A stretch of 19,493 nt of DNA from Rhizobacter sp. (GTDB taxonomy: Bacteria > Pseudomonadota > Gammaproteobacteria > Burkholderiales > Burkholderiaceae_C): contig JACMKJ010000536.1 of the NCBI GenBank assembly GCA_014380155.1, positions 1-19,493 on the forward strand, given 5' to 3'. The first letter of the stretch is position 1; each line of letters starts with the position of its first letter. The position numbers and the translations under genes were made by a program. Positions 1-7,215 of this stretch are shown piece by piece. The notes under the pieces were generated by a model. The model saw only the letters and a list, made by a program, of their open reading frames with translations, was not told the origin of the DNA and did not search any database.

Positions 1-173
1 GCGAGCACGCTCACCACCGTCCAGCTGGTGAGGGCGCCCACCATCAACACTTCGCCGTGCGCGAAGTTGATCAGGTTGATGATGCCGTAGACCATCGTGT
101 AGCCCAGTGCCACCAGCGCGTACACGCTGCCGAGCACCAGACCATTGATGATCTGTTGGATGAAAGTGTCCAT
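1..173 (-). CDS. livH: Branched-chain amino acid ABC transporter permease, LivH family (5' end only)
   Basis: Partial gene: the reverse strand from 173 encodes the N-terminus of a LivH-type permease and runs off the window at base 1. About 57 residues are visible. They begin MDTFIQQIINGLVLGSVYAL and continue through a GYTMVYGIINLINFAHGE stretch, which is the family's characteristic first membrane segment and conserved loop. LivH forms the inner-membrane channel of the high-affinity branched-chain amino acid (or amide/urea-type) importer with LivM, LivG, LivF and a periplasmic binding protein. The ATG at 173 follows a good Shine-Dalgarno sequence (AGGAGA, complement of 181-186) at 7 nt. Whether the substrate is leucine-type amino acids or urea/amides cannot be told from this fragment. 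The rest of the transport operon would lie to the left of the window. Confidence 0.88.
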   Translation of the reverse strand, partial: MDTFIQQIINGLVLGSVYALVALGYTMVYGIINLINFAHGEVLMVGALTSWTVVSVL

Positions 174-352
174 CGAGGAGTCTCCTGCGAAATCGATAGC
201 GGGTGGTCTTATGAACCCCGCCTGTACCCTTAAAGCAAAAAGCCCGCCGTGGTGTTGCCTTGGAGGACTTTGCCTAAGGTTGTTGCTCTGGCTGCGGGGG
301 GATTCTATGGGCCGCGTCAGAGCCACGAGCCTGCGCGTTTCCCCGTACAGCG
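174..352. other. Intergenic region between rarA 3' end and livH
   Basis: This 179-bp gap must hold the livH promoter and any rarA terminator, both reading on the minus strand. A T-rich run (complement of about 233-244) follows a GC-rich patch and could be part of a terminator, but I found no convincing matching stem. No clear -35/-10 pair or coding potential was found; short open frames here overlap the rarA end in another frame. Confidence 0.4.
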
Positions 353-922
353 TCAGCGCGTTTTCTTGGCAGGCTGGGTCTGGGCCTCGCTGTTCAGTCG
401 GCGCAATTCTTCCAGCCGCTCGCCAATGCGCAGCTCCAGGCCGCGTGGCACGGGCTCATAAAAACGGGGGGGCTTGATGTCATCGGGCCAATACCTCTCG
501 CCCGCTGCAAAACCACCTTCTTCGTCGTGCGCATAGCGGTAGTCGCGCCCGTAATCGAGGTCTTTCATGAGCTTTGTCGGTGCGTTGCGCAGGTGCAGGG
601 GCACCGCGCGGGTGCCGTCCTGGGCCACGAAGCTTTTGACCGCCTTGTAGGCGGTGTACACGGCGTTCGACTTCGGCGCCATGGCCAGGAACACCACCGC
701 TTGAGCCAGTGCCAGCTCGCCTTCGGGGGAGCCGAGACGCTCGTAGGTTTCGGCTGCATCGAGTGCCATGCGAAGCGCACGCGGGTCGGCCAGGCCGATG
801 TCTTCACTGGCCATGCGCACGAGGCGACGCGCGGCATAACGTGGGTCGACGCCTCCGTCGAGCATGCGCACGAACCAGTAAAGAGATGCGTCGGGGTCAC
901 TGCCGCGCACAGCCTTGTGCAA
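353..922 (-). CDS. rarA: RarA C-terminal fragment (tetramerisation/MgsA_C part), separated from the AAA+ part by in-frame stops
   Basis: This open stretch encodes the C-terminal third of the replication-associated recombination ATPase RarA (MgsA). It opens with HKAVRGSDPDASLYWFVRML, continues with a VRMASEDIGLADPRAL-type stretch and a KSNAVYTAYKAV stretch, and ends near PPRFYEPVPRGLE. These are highly conserved blocks of the family's C-terminal helical oligomerisation domain. The frame is the same as the upstream AAA+ part (941-1678), and no frameshift separates them; only stop codons at 941-943 and 926-928 do. The only available start is a TTG at 922, with no visible Shine-Dalgarno sequence, so independent translation is doubtful. 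The conserved residues beyond the stops suggest that the break is recent, that it is a sequence error, or that the fragment is still used. Together the two parts span 441 codons plus the final stop, the usual RarA length. Confidence 0.8.
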   Translation of the reverse strand: MHKAVRGSDPDASLYWFVRMLDGGVDPRYAARRLVRMASEDIGLADPRALRMALDAAETYERLGSPEGELALAQAVVFLAMAPKSNAVYTAYKAVKSFVAQDGTRAVPLHLRNAPTKLMKDLDYGRDYRYAHDEEGGFAAGERYWPDDIKPPRFYEPVPRGLELRIGERLEELRRLNSEAQTQPAKKTR

Positions 923-925
923 GGC

Positions 926-943
926 CTAGTTGGTTTCGTTTTA
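926..943 (-). other. Two in-frame stop codons interrupting rarA
   Basis: Reading the minus strand, the frame runs GAG CAG TAA AAC GAA ACC, then AAC TAG GCC TTG CAC. The family normally has an F-Y-D-x-I-S type segment at this place, between a GGE/D residue block and ALHKxVRGSDPDA. The number of codons is the same as in the family, so this is substitution only: a short patch replaced, with perfect family sequence on both sides. Confidence 0.8.
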
Positions 944-1678
944 CTGCTCGCCGCCTTTTTCGTAGCGGCGCAGATGTTCGCCCAATGACCGCTCGAGCAG
1001 GGTTTCGTCGATGTGTTGGGCTTTGCCTGCGGTGCGAGCCAGGTTCTCGTAGGCGTTGAGCAGGCGGCGCGCGTCGCCATCGGCATAACCGATCAGGCGG
1101 TCGCGGGCGGCGTCGGTGAGGGGTGGGGCGGCGAGCAGCGCTTGCGCTCGTGCGAGCAACACCGCCATATCGTCGTCACCCAGCGACTTGAGCACATGCA
1201 CCGTGGCGCGCGACAACAAGGCCGAGTTGACCTCGAACGACGGGTTCTCGGTGGTGGCACCTATGAAGGTGAACAGGCCGGACTCCACGTGCGGCAAGAA
1301 GGCGTCTTGCTGTGCCTTGTTGAAACGGTGCACTTCGTCCACGAAGACCACCGTGCGCCGGCCGGTGGTTTGTGCCACCTGGGCACGCTCGACGGCCTCG
1401 CGGATGTCTTTCACACCACCGAGCACGGCCGAGATCTGGATGAACTGCGCCTCGAAGCCATCGGCCATCAGCCGCGCCAGCGTGGTCTTGCCGACGCCGG
1501 GCGGGCCCCAAAGAATCATCGAATGCAGCCGACCCGAGTCGAAGGCCACGCGCAAGGGTTTGCCTTCGCCCAGCAGGTGCTGCTGGCCGATCACTTCGGC
1601 GGGAGTCTGGGGGCGCAGGCGTTCGGCGAGAGGCGCCTGCGGGTCGCCGTCACCCAATGGCAGGGGCAGAGATTCCAT
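941..1678 (-). CDS. rarA: RarA/MgsA AAA+ ATPase, N-terminal part, truncated by a stop
   Basis: The product is 245 residues of RarA, a cytoplasmic clamp-loader-like ATPase that acts at stalled replication forks and on DNA ends. Visible motifs are Walker A GPPGVGKT (58-65), Walker B FVDEVHRF (112-119), the sensor-1 region ATTENPS (141-147) and the sensor-2 region GDARRLLN (201-208), so the whole AAA+ core is intact. The frame stops at 941-943 just before the oligomerisation domain, which continues in the same frame from 922 to 353. RarA works as a tetramer held together by that C-terminal domain, so this fragment alone is probably impaired. I chose the ATG at 1678 because the protein then starts MESLPLPLG, close to the family N-terminus; the open frame extends further upstream into lolA without family similarity. 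The gene is 31 bp downstream of lolA and probably co-transcribed with it. Confidence 0.85.
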   Translation of the reverse strand: MESLPLPLGDGDPQAPLAERLRPQTPAEVIGQQHLLGEGKPLRVAFDSGRLHSMILWGPPGVGKTTLARLMADGFEAQFIQISAVLGGVKDIREAVERAQVAQTTGRRTVVFVDEVHRFNKAQQDAFLPHVESGLFTFIGATTENPSFEVNSALLSRATVHVLKSLGDDDMAVLLARAQALLAAPPLTDAARDRLIGYADGDARRLLNAYENLARTAGKAQHIDETLLERSLGEHLRRYEKGGEQ

Positions 1679-1709
1679 GCGGCGATTGTCGCAGCCGCAT
1701 CGTGAGGAT

Positions 1710-2318
1710 CTACTGTTCGATGAGGTCTGCGCCTTGAGGCAACTTGAAGACGAAAGCGTCTGCGCTGATCGGCACGTTGCCCGCAAACTGGTTGAACTGC
1801 AGCAGCGAGCGCTGGCCGAACGCATCGACCACCTCCACCGAGGCCAGCGTCTTGCCACGAAAGCCGATCTTCACCGACTTGAAGGCACCGTCCTTGGCCT
1901 TCGGCTTGGCCTCGGCCCAGTCGAGCCCGTCTTTGGCGGGCAACGGTGCAAGGTCGAATTCCTTGTCGAGCGAACCACCCGCAAGCAGCGCCGCCGGTGT
2001 GGAGCCCAGCGCCTGGCCGAACTGGCGCGAGCTGGCCTGGTTCAAGTCAGCGTCGTAGATCCAGACCTTTTGACCATCGGCCACGATGAGCTGCTCGAAG
2101 GGTTTGAGGTAGTTGAATCGAAAGCGGTTCGGGCGAGAGAACTCGAAGCGACCACTGGAAGTCTTTTTCTTCAAGCCATCGGGCGATGTCACGGTTTGTG
2201 TGAAGTCGGCCTGGCCGGTTTTCACGTCGCGCACAAACTCCCTCAGCGTGTCGACGGAATCGGCGTGAGCCGCGACCGCAGCAAACATCAGCAACGAAGC
2301 AGCAATGTGTTTTTTCAT
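1710..2318 (-). CDS. lolA: Outer-membrane lipoprotein carrier protein LolA
   Basis: A 202-residue periplasmic chaperone that takes lipoproteins from the LolCDE ABC transporter and hands them to LolB at the outer membrane. Residues 1-19 form a typical Sec signal peptide (MKKHIAASLLMF..., cleavage probably after AHA). The mature part matches LolA: QADFTQTV near the start, then SGRFEFSRPNRFRFNY and a KPFEQLIVADGQKVWIYD stretch, which are family signature blocks. The length is normal. The ATG at 2318 overlaps the ftsK stop codon (ATGA, 4 bp), so translation is probably coupled to ftsK. The ftsK-lolA-rarA order is common in proteobacteria. Confidence 0.95.
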   Translation of the reverse strand: MKKHIAASLLMFAAVAAHADSVDTLREFVRDVKTGQADFTQTVTSPDGLKKKTSSGRFEFSRPNRFRFNYLKPFEQLIVADGQKVWIYDADLNQASSRQFGQALGSTPAALLAGGSLDKEFDLAPLPAKDGLDWAEAKPKAKDGAFKSVKIGFRGKTLASVEVVDAFGQRSLLQFNQFAGNVPISADAFVFKLPQGADLIEQ

Positions 2319-4681
2319 TCAGCGCGGGCCGGGACGATGATGTCGCGGTTGCCATTGGTGGACATGGCAGATACGAGCCCGGATTTCTCCATTTGTTCCA
2401 GCAATCTGGCCGCACGGTTGTAGCCGATGCGCAAATGGCGCTGCACCAGCGAGATGGACGCACGGCGGTGTTGCAGCACGATGCCCACTGCCTGGTCGTA
2501 CATCGGGTCTGATTCACCGTTGCCGCCGCCGGGCATGTCGGCGGTGGACACATCACCGTCACCGTCGAGCACGCCGCCTTCGAGAATGCCTTCGATGTAG
2601 TTGGGCTCGCCTTGCTGCTTGAGGTAGCTCACGACGCGGTGCACTTCATCGTCGCTCACAAAGGCCCCGTGCACGCGAATCGGCAAGCCGGTGCCCGAGG
2701 GCATGTACAGCATGTCGCCCATGCCGAGCAACGCTTCGGCGCCCATCTGGTCAAGGATGGTTCGGCTGTCGATCTTGCTGCTGACCTGGAAGCTCAGGCG
2801 CGTGGGGATGTTGGCCTTGATCAAGCCGGTGATCACGTCCACGCTCGGGCGCTGAGTGGCCAAGATCAAGTGGATGCCCGCCGCGCGCGCCTTCTGCGCC
2901 AAGCGAGCGATCAGCTCTTCGATCTTTTTGCCGACCACCATCATCAGGTCGGCGAGTTCGTCGATCACCACCACCACAAACGGCAGGCGCTCCAGCGGCT
3001 CGGGTTGTTCGGGCGTCAGGCTGAACGGGTTGGGGAGCGTCTCGCCACGCTCGGCGGCTTCGGTGATCTTCTTGTTGTAGCCCGCGAGGTTGCGAACGCC
3101 CAGCTTGCTCATCAGCTTGTAGCGGCGCTCCATTTCGCCCACACACCAGTTGAGCGCGTTGGCCGCCTGCTTCATGTCGGTGACCACAGGCGCCAGCAAA
3201 TGCGGAATGCCTTCGTAGACGCTCATTTCCAGCATCTTCGGGTCAATGAGGATGAGCCGCACGTCGCGTGCCTCGGCCTTGTAGAGCAGGCTCAGGATCA
3301 TCGCGTTGATGCCCACCGACTTGCCCGAACCGGTGGTGCCGGCCACCAGGCAGTGCGGCATCTTGGCGAGGTCGGCCACCACGGGCGCGCCAATGATGTC
3401 TTTGCCCAGGCCCATGGTGAGCTGAGAAGCCGCGTCGTTGTAGACCTGCGAACCGAGGATTTCGCTCAGACGGATGGTCTGGCGTTTTGCGTTGGGCAGC
3501 TCCAGCGCCATGTAGTTCTTGCCCGGGATCACCTCGACCACGCGGATGCTCACGAGGCTGAGCGAGCGCGCCAGGTCCTTGGCCAGGTTGACGATCTGCG
3601 CACCCTTCACGCCGGTCGCGGGCTCGATCTCGTAGCGTGTGATCACCGGGCCCGGCGAGGCGGCGACGACACGCACTTCGACGCCGAAGTCCTTCAACTT
3701 CTTCTCGATGAGGCGCGAGGTCATCTCCAGCGTCTCGGGGGTCACACTTTCCACGCGGCCTGGTGCGGCGTCGAGCAGGTCAACCTGCGGCAACTTCGTG
3801 TCGGCCAGCTCGGTGAAGAGCGGCTTCTGGCGCTCCTTGACCACCCGCTCGGATTTGGGCACCTCGATCATCGGTGTCTCGATGACGATGGGCACATGGT
3901 CTTCGTGCAACTGGTGCTCGAACTCGACCACGTGCTCACGTTCACGCAAGGCCTGCTCGCCGATGCGCTGATCTTCAGCGCGCTCGATACGCTCGACACG
4001 GCGCTCGCGCAGCGAATCAACCCACTGCCCGATGCCTTCGGCCACACGCAGCCATGAGAACCGAAAAGCCAGCGACAAACCCGCCACGAGCACTGCGATC
4101 CACAACACGCCCGAGCCGGCAAACCCCAGCAGCTTCTGGCTTACCGGCCCCAGCAGGTAACCGAGCACGCCGCCGGCATTGCCACCGGCCACACGGGTCT
4201 CGAGTTGGTACAGCCGCGTCCACTCGAGTGAGCAGCTGGCGCTGAGCAAGAGCAACGCACCCACCCAGAACATCCACAGAGGCCAGTGCGGCCGCTGTGC
4301 GCTAGGGGCATCGCCACCGCGCAGCACGCGTGCGAGAGCGCTGAGCCACGCGCGCATTGAAATCACCAGACCCCACCAGGCGGAGTAGCCGAACAGCACG
4401 AAGACAAGATCAGAGAAGCGCGCACCCAGTGCGCCGATCTTGTTGAGCGGCAAGGCGCCAGTGCCAGAGGTCGAGAACGCGGCATCCGCCGGGTTGTGCG
4501 TGGCCATTGCGATCAGGGCCAGCAGCCACAACACGCCACCCACCAGCACGCCAAAACGTGCGCGCAAACCCACAGGCTCGAACGACGTGCTCAAGCTCGG
4601 TGAACCATCACGGGTGTAGGTGCCTGCGGCCGACGCGTTGTGGCCCGCATCGGGGCGAAGCGATCCAAGCGGAAATGTCAT
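2315..4681 (-). CDS. ftsK: DNA translocase FtsK
   Basis: A 788-residue septal DNA pump that clears and aligns chromosome termini at division and activates XerCD at dif. The N-terminal part (about 40-210) has four to five hydrophobic membrane segments. A charged linker of moderate length follows (about 210-330). The RecA-like motor comes next, with Walker A GTTGSGKS near residues 447-454 and a Walker B VVVVIDELADLMM stretch near 565-578. A C-terminal winged-helix gamma domain (from DPMYDQAVGIV to about 785) should recognise KOPS. The gene lies 60 bp downstream of the crp/fnr-type gene on the same strand and overlaps lolA by 4 bp. A CACAAT-like -10 in the 60-bp gap may give it its own promoter. 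No clear Shine-Dalgarno sequence precedes the ATG at 4681. The overall length is normal for betaproteobacteria. Confidence 0.96.
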   Translation of the reverse strand: MTFPLGSLRPDAGHNASAAGTYTRDGSPSLSTSFEPVGLRARFGVLVGGVLWLLALIAMATHNPADAAFSTSGTGALPLNKIGALGARFSDLVFVLFGYSAWWGLVISMRAWLSALARVLRGGDAPSAQRPHWPLWMFWVGALLLLSASCSLEWTRLYQLETRVAGGNAGGVLGYLLGPVSQKLLGFAGSGVLWIAVLVAGLSLAFRFSWLRVAEGIGQWVDSLRERRVERIERAEDQRIGEQALREREHVVEFEHQLHEDHVPIVIETPMIEVPKSERVVKERQKPLFTELADTKLPQVDLLDAAPGRVESVTPETLEMTSRLIEKKLKDFGVEVRVVAASPGPVITRYEIEPATGVKGAQIVNLAKDLARSLSLVSIRVVEVIPGKNYMALELPNAKRQTIRLSEILGSQVYNDAASQLTMGLGKDIIGAPVVADLAKMPHCLVAGTTGSGKSVGINAMILSLLYKAEARDVRLILIDPKMLEMSVYEGIPHLLAPVVTDMKQAANALNWCVGEMERRYKLMSKLGVRNLAGYNKKITEAAERGETLPNPFSLTPEQPEPLERLPFVVVVIDELADLMMVVGKKIEELIARLAQKARAAGIHLILATQRPSVDVITGLIKANIPTRLSFQVSSKIDSRTILDQMGAEALLGMGDMLYMPSGTGLPIRVHGAFVSDDEVHRVVSYLKQQGEPNYIEGILEGGVLDGDGDVSTADMPGGGNGESDPMYDQAVGIVLQHRRASISLVQRHLRIGYNRAARLLEQMEKSGLVSAMSTNGNRDIIVPARAE

Positions 4682-4741
4682 GCAGCCATTGTGGCCGAAG
4701 CGACGGGCGCAAACGACACGTGCCCCGGTGGCGCAACACGG

Positions 4742-5407
4742 TCAGCCGGTCAGGCGCTCCTTGATGATGACCGAGCCGTTTTCCTGGGTCTCGACCATGC
4801 CGCGGTCTTCCAGGTCTTTCATCACGCGGCTGACCATCTCGCGCGACGCGCCGACGATCTTGGCCATGTCTTGTCGCGAGACCTTGTTGCGGATGATCTT
4901 CACGTCGCCCTCGTCTTCGGCCATGTCGAGCAGCGAGCGCGCGACACGGCCGTACACATCAAGCAGGGCCAGTGATTCGATCTGGCGGTCGGCGCTGCGC
5001 AGGCGTTGCACCAGGCCGCGCATGATCGCGTAAGAGAGACTGGAGTTCTCCGGCAAGCAACGCGCAAACTCGGCACGACCCAGGATCAACATGTCGGTTT
5101 GAACCTCGGCACGCACGGTGGCCGAATGCGGTTCGTTGTCGATTAGGCTCATCTCGCCAACGTAATGGCCCGGTTGCAGCACCGCGAGAATCACCTCGCG
5201 GCCGCGCGAATCAGAGGTCAGCACCCGTGCGCGCCCGGTCAACAGGATGTACAGCGCGTTCGACTTCTTGCCATGCTCCACGATAATTTCACCGCGGCGA
5301 AACCGGCGCTTCACCACGCTGTCGGCGATGGCTGAAGCCTGCTCATTGGTCAGCAGGGAAAACAGCGGCACCCGCCGAATCAAGTCCAGGTTGGACAACA
5401 TGGCCAT
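4742..5407 (-). CDS. Crp/Fnr-family transcriptional regulator
   Basis: A 221-residue cytoplasmic regulator. Residues about 10-125 form a cyclic-nucleotide-binding-type beta barrel (GEIIVEHGKKSNALYILLTG, then PGHYVGEMSLIDNEPHSATV), and a helix-turn-helix lies near 170-195 (SRQDMAKIVGASREMVSRVM). The barrel keeps a GEMSLIDNEPHSATV phosphate-binding-cassette-like stretch, so a cyclic nucleotide ligand is possible. There is no N-terminal cysteine cluster, so it is not an oxygen-sensing FNR. The recognition helix has R-E-x-x-S-R like CRP, which suggests a GTGA-type half-site, though this is inference. A strong AGGAGG (complement of 5415-5420) sits 7 nt before the ATG at 5407. The gene is divergent from trxB and probably leads the cluster containing ftsK, lolA and rarA. 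The 5408-5583 gap contains two palindromes that could be its operators. Confidence 0.92.
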   Translation of the reverse strand: MAMLSNLDLIRRVPLFSLLTNEQASAIADSVVKRRFRRGEIIVEHGKKSNALYILLTGRARVLTSDSRGREVILAVLQPGHYVGEMSLIDNEPHSATVRAEVQTDMLILGRAEFARCLPENSSLSYAIMRGLVQRLRSADRQIESLALLDVYGRVARSLLDMAEDEGDVKIIRNKVSRQDMAKIVGASREMVSRVMKDLEDRGMVETQENGSVIIKERLTG

Positions 5408-5451
5408 CGGAGAACCTCCTTGTGTCGATTACGCAGTCTAAGGATTCAAAC

Positions 5452-5472
5452 GTGGAAAACTAACGATTCCAC
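5452..5472. promoter_or_regulatory. Inverted repeat GTGGAA-N9-TTCCAC in the divergent crp/fnr-trxB gap
   Basis: Perfect 6-bp arms separated by 9 bp, lying 45 bp upstream of the regulator gene. The position and symmetry fit an operator for autoregulation, but this is inference only. Confidence 0.4.
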
Positions 5473-5502
5473 CAAATATCAGTATTGTCACCATTACACG
5501 AA

Positions 5503-5522
5503 TTGATGCCAGTCGGCGTCAA
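5503..5522. promoter_or_regulatory. Imperfect palindrome TTGATGCC-N4-GGCGTCAA upstream of trxB
   Basis: Eight-base arms with one mismatch pair, starting 81 bp before the trxB start codon. The TTGA/TCAA ends recall FNR/CRP-family sites, but the spacing (TTGA-N12-TCAA) is not that of FNR. It is a candidate operator for the neighbouring Crp/Fnr-type protein or for a redox regulator of trxB. Confidence 0.4.
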
Positions 5523-5583
5523 CCCCATGTCAGACTGCCATTTCCTGCGATTGCTTTGACGTTTCCACACTGCCATTTTTCTC

Positions 5584-6534
5584 ATGAGCCAAACTAACCA
5601 ACATGCCCAAGTCCTGATTCTGGGCTCTGGCCCTGCGGGCTATACCGCTGCCATTTATGCGGCGCGCGCCAACCTCAAACCCATGCTCGTCACTGGCATC
5701 GCGCAAGGCGGCCAGCTGATGACCACGACCGAGGTCGATAACTGGCCCGCCGACGTGATGGGCGTGCAAGGGCCTGACCTGATGCAGCGCTTCTTGCAGC
5801 ACGCCGAGCGTTTCAACACGAAGATCGTGTTCGACCACATCAACACCGTCGACTTCTCCAAGCGCCCCTTCATGCTCAAGGGTGACTCGGGCACCTACAC
5901 CTGCGACGCGCTCATCATCGCCACCGGCGCATCGGCCAAGTACATCGGCCTGCCCTCCGAAGAGGCTTTCATGGGCCGCGGTGTCAGCGGCTGCGCCACC
6001 TGCGACGGCTTCTTCTACCGTGATCAAGACGTGTGCGTCGTGGGCGGCGGCAACACCGCGGTTGAAGAAGCGCTCTACTTGTCGAACATCGCGCGCAAGG
6101 TGCACCTGGTTCACCGCCGCGACAAGTTCAAGGCCGAAGCCATCCTGGTCGACAAGCTGATGGAAAAGGTGGCTACCGGCAAGATGGAGCTGCACCTTTG
6201 GCAAACGCTGGACGAAGTGCTCGGCGACGCCTCGGGCGTCACCGGCGTTCGCCTGAAGAGCACGCAAGGCGGTGGCACCAGCGAGCTCACGCTGAAAGGC
6301 TGCTTCATCGCCATCGGCCACCAGCCCAACACCGACATCTTCAAAGGCCAGCTGGAGATGAAAGATGGCTACCTCGTCACTCAGAGCGGCTTGAACGGGC
6401 TCGCCACGATGACCAGCGTACCGGGCGTGTTTGCTGCCGGCGACGTGCAGGATCACATCTACCGCCAAGCCATCACCAGCGCCGGCACCGGCTGCATGGC
6501 CGCACTGGACGCGCAGCGCTTTCTGGGGCACTGA
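5584..6534 (+). CDS. trxB: Thioredoxin-disulfide reductase TrxB
   Basis: A 316-residue FAD/NADPH enzyme that reduces thioredoxin in the cytoplasm. Visible motifs are the FAD-binding GSGPAG (14-19), the redox-active CATC (137-140), the NADPH-binding GGGNTAVEE (154-162) with HRRDKFKAE after it, and the C-terminal FAD-contact stretch AAGDVQDHIYRQAITSAGTG. All catalytic features are present, and the length is typical of the low-molecular-weight bacterial enzyme. The ATG at 5584 is the only reasonable start, because an in-frame TGA lies just upstream. No Shine-Dalgarno sequence is visible; the leader is pyrimidine-rich (ATTTTTCTC). The gene is divergent from a Crp/Fnr-type regulator and lies upstream of rpmB, which has its own promoter. 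Confidence 0.97.
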   Translation: MSQTNQHAQVLILGSGPAGYTAAIYAARANLKPMLVTGIAQGGQLMTTTEVDNWPADVMGVQGPDLMQRFLQHAERFNTKIVFDHINTVDFSKRPFMLKGDSGTYTCDALIIATGASAKYIGLPSEEAFMGRGVSGCATCDGFFYRDQDVCVVGGGNTAVEEALYLSNIARKVHLVHRRDKFKAEAILVDKLMEKVATGKMELHLWQTLDEVLGDASGVTGVRLKSTQGGGTSELTLKGCFIAIGHQPNTDIFKGQLEMKDGYLVTQSGLNGLATMTSVPGVFAAGDVQDHIYRQAITSAGTGCMAALDAQRFLGH

Positions 6535-6567
6535 AACGCAGCTGTAGGCAGGGGCTGAAAAGCTGGC

Positions 6568-6573
6568 TATAAT
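6568..6573 (+). promoter_or_regulatory. -10 element (TATAAT) of the rpmB-rpmG promoter
   Basis: A perfect TATAAT in the context GGCTATAATCG lies 96 bp upstream of rpmB and just after trxB. The -35 region is poor. A transcript from here would have a leader of about 90 nt containing a GC-rich inverted stretch near 6592-6612. Strong promoters of this form are usual for ribosomal protein genes. Confidence 0.7.
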
Positions 6574-6669
6574 CGCGGTCTTTGCCGAAAGCAGCCCGCG
6601 AGCGCGGTGCGCTTGTTTCAGTCAGCAGCTTTTCGGCCCCCAGTTCTGAAATTCACACGGAGAAGCGTC

Positions 6670-6903
6670 ATGGCACGCGTCTGTCAAGTAACGGGCAAGG
6701 GCCCGATGGTGGGCAACAATGTTTCCCACGCCAACAATCGGACCAAGCGCCGTTTTCTGCCGAACCTGCAATATCGCCGGTTCTGGCTTGAAACCGAAAA
6801 CCGCTGGGTGCGCCTGCGCATCACCAATGCCGCACTGCGCCTGATTGACAAGGTGGGTATCGAGCAAGTCGTCGCCGACTTGCGCGCCCGCGGCGAACTC
6901 TGA
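6670..6903 (+). CDS. rpmB: 50S ribosomal protein L28
   Basis: A 77-residue basic protein that starts MARVCQVTGKGPMVGNN and continues with SHANNRTKRRFLPNL and RFWLE, an almost textbook L28. It has a single N-terminal cysteine and no CxxC pair, so it is the zinc-free form. The ATG at 6670 follows GGAG at 7 nt; the open frame extends upstream but without family sequence. The gene is followed 13 bp later by rpmG, the usual rpmB-rpmG operon. The product is a structural part of the large ribosomal subunit. Confidence 0.97.
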   Translation: MARVCQVTGKGPMVGNNVSHANNRTKRRFLPNLQYRRFWLETENRWVRLRITNAALRLIDKVGIEQVVADLRARGEL

Positions 6904-6916
6904 TTAGGAGCCGATC

Positions 6917-7084
6917 ATGGCAAAAGGTGGACGCGAAAAAATCAAGCTGGAATCGTCAGCCGGCACGGGTCATTTCTACACGACCGACAAGAACAAGAAG
7001 ACCACACCCGAGAAGCTTGAGATCATGAAGTTTGATCCCAAGGCTCGCAAGCATGTGATGTACAAAGAAACCAAGCTGAAGTAA
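6917..7084 (+). CDS. rpmG: 50S ribosomal protein L33
   Basis: A 55-residue protein starting MAKGGREKIKLESSAGTGHF and ending KHVMYKETKLK, which is L33 over its full length. The four cysteines of the zinc-binding L33 form are absent, so this is the zinc-free type, matching the zinc-free L28 before it. AGGAG at 6906-6910 sits 6 nt before the ATG. The second gene of the rpmB-rpmG operon, it is closed by a terminator at 7104-7136. Confidence 0.97.
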   Translation: MAKGGREKIKLESSAGTGHFYTTDKNKKTTPEKLEIMKFDPKARKHVMYKETKLK

Positions 7085-7103
7085 TTCAGCTTCCGGCTTC
7101 ATA

Positions 7104-7136
7104 AAACCCGCTCGGCTCGCGCCCAGCGGGTTTTTT
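7104..7136 (+). terminator. Rho-independent terminator of rpmB-rpmG
   Basis: A stem of AAACCCGCT (7104-7112) with AGCGGGTTT (7125-7133), a 12-nt loop and a run of six T. It lies 19 bp after the rpmG stop. Confidence 0.85.
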
Positions 7137-7164
7137 GTTGCCTACCGCATTTTGCGGTGGGCCA

Positions 7165-7196
7165 AAAAAGGAAGGCCCGCAAAGCGGGCCCCTTTT
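7165..7196 (-). terminator. Terminator of the desaturase gene, possibly bidirectional
   Basis: A perfect stem GGCCCGC (7174-7180) / GCGGGCC (7184-7190) with a 3-nt loop. On the minus strand it is followed by TTCCTTTTTT; on the plus strand by CCTTTT. It lies 20 bp past the desaturase stop. A further small hairpin, ACCGCA-TTT-TGCGGT, stands at 7144-7158. Confidence 0.75.
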
Positions 7197-7215
7197 GGCG
7201 AACTGCAGCCAGTCG

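Noticed and set aside
1116..2423. 435-codon plus-strand frame crossing rarA, lolA and ftsK
   Set aside because: It spans several well-supported opposite-strand genes and shows no motif, so it is a shadow.
2612..4057. Long open frame of 481 codons on the plus strand opposite ftsK
   Set aside because: It lies entirely antisense to the ftsK coding region, is His/Leu/Asp-rich in the way high-GC shadows are, and matches no protein I know.
5503..5522. FNR box upstream of trxB
   Set aside because: The TTGA and TCAA ends are present but 12 bp apart instead of 6, and the local regulator lacks the cysteine cluster of FNR; kept only as an unnamed palindrome.
5530..6531. 333-codon open frame antisense to trxB
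   Set aside because: Shadow of trxB; composition typical of reversed codons and no recognisable motif.
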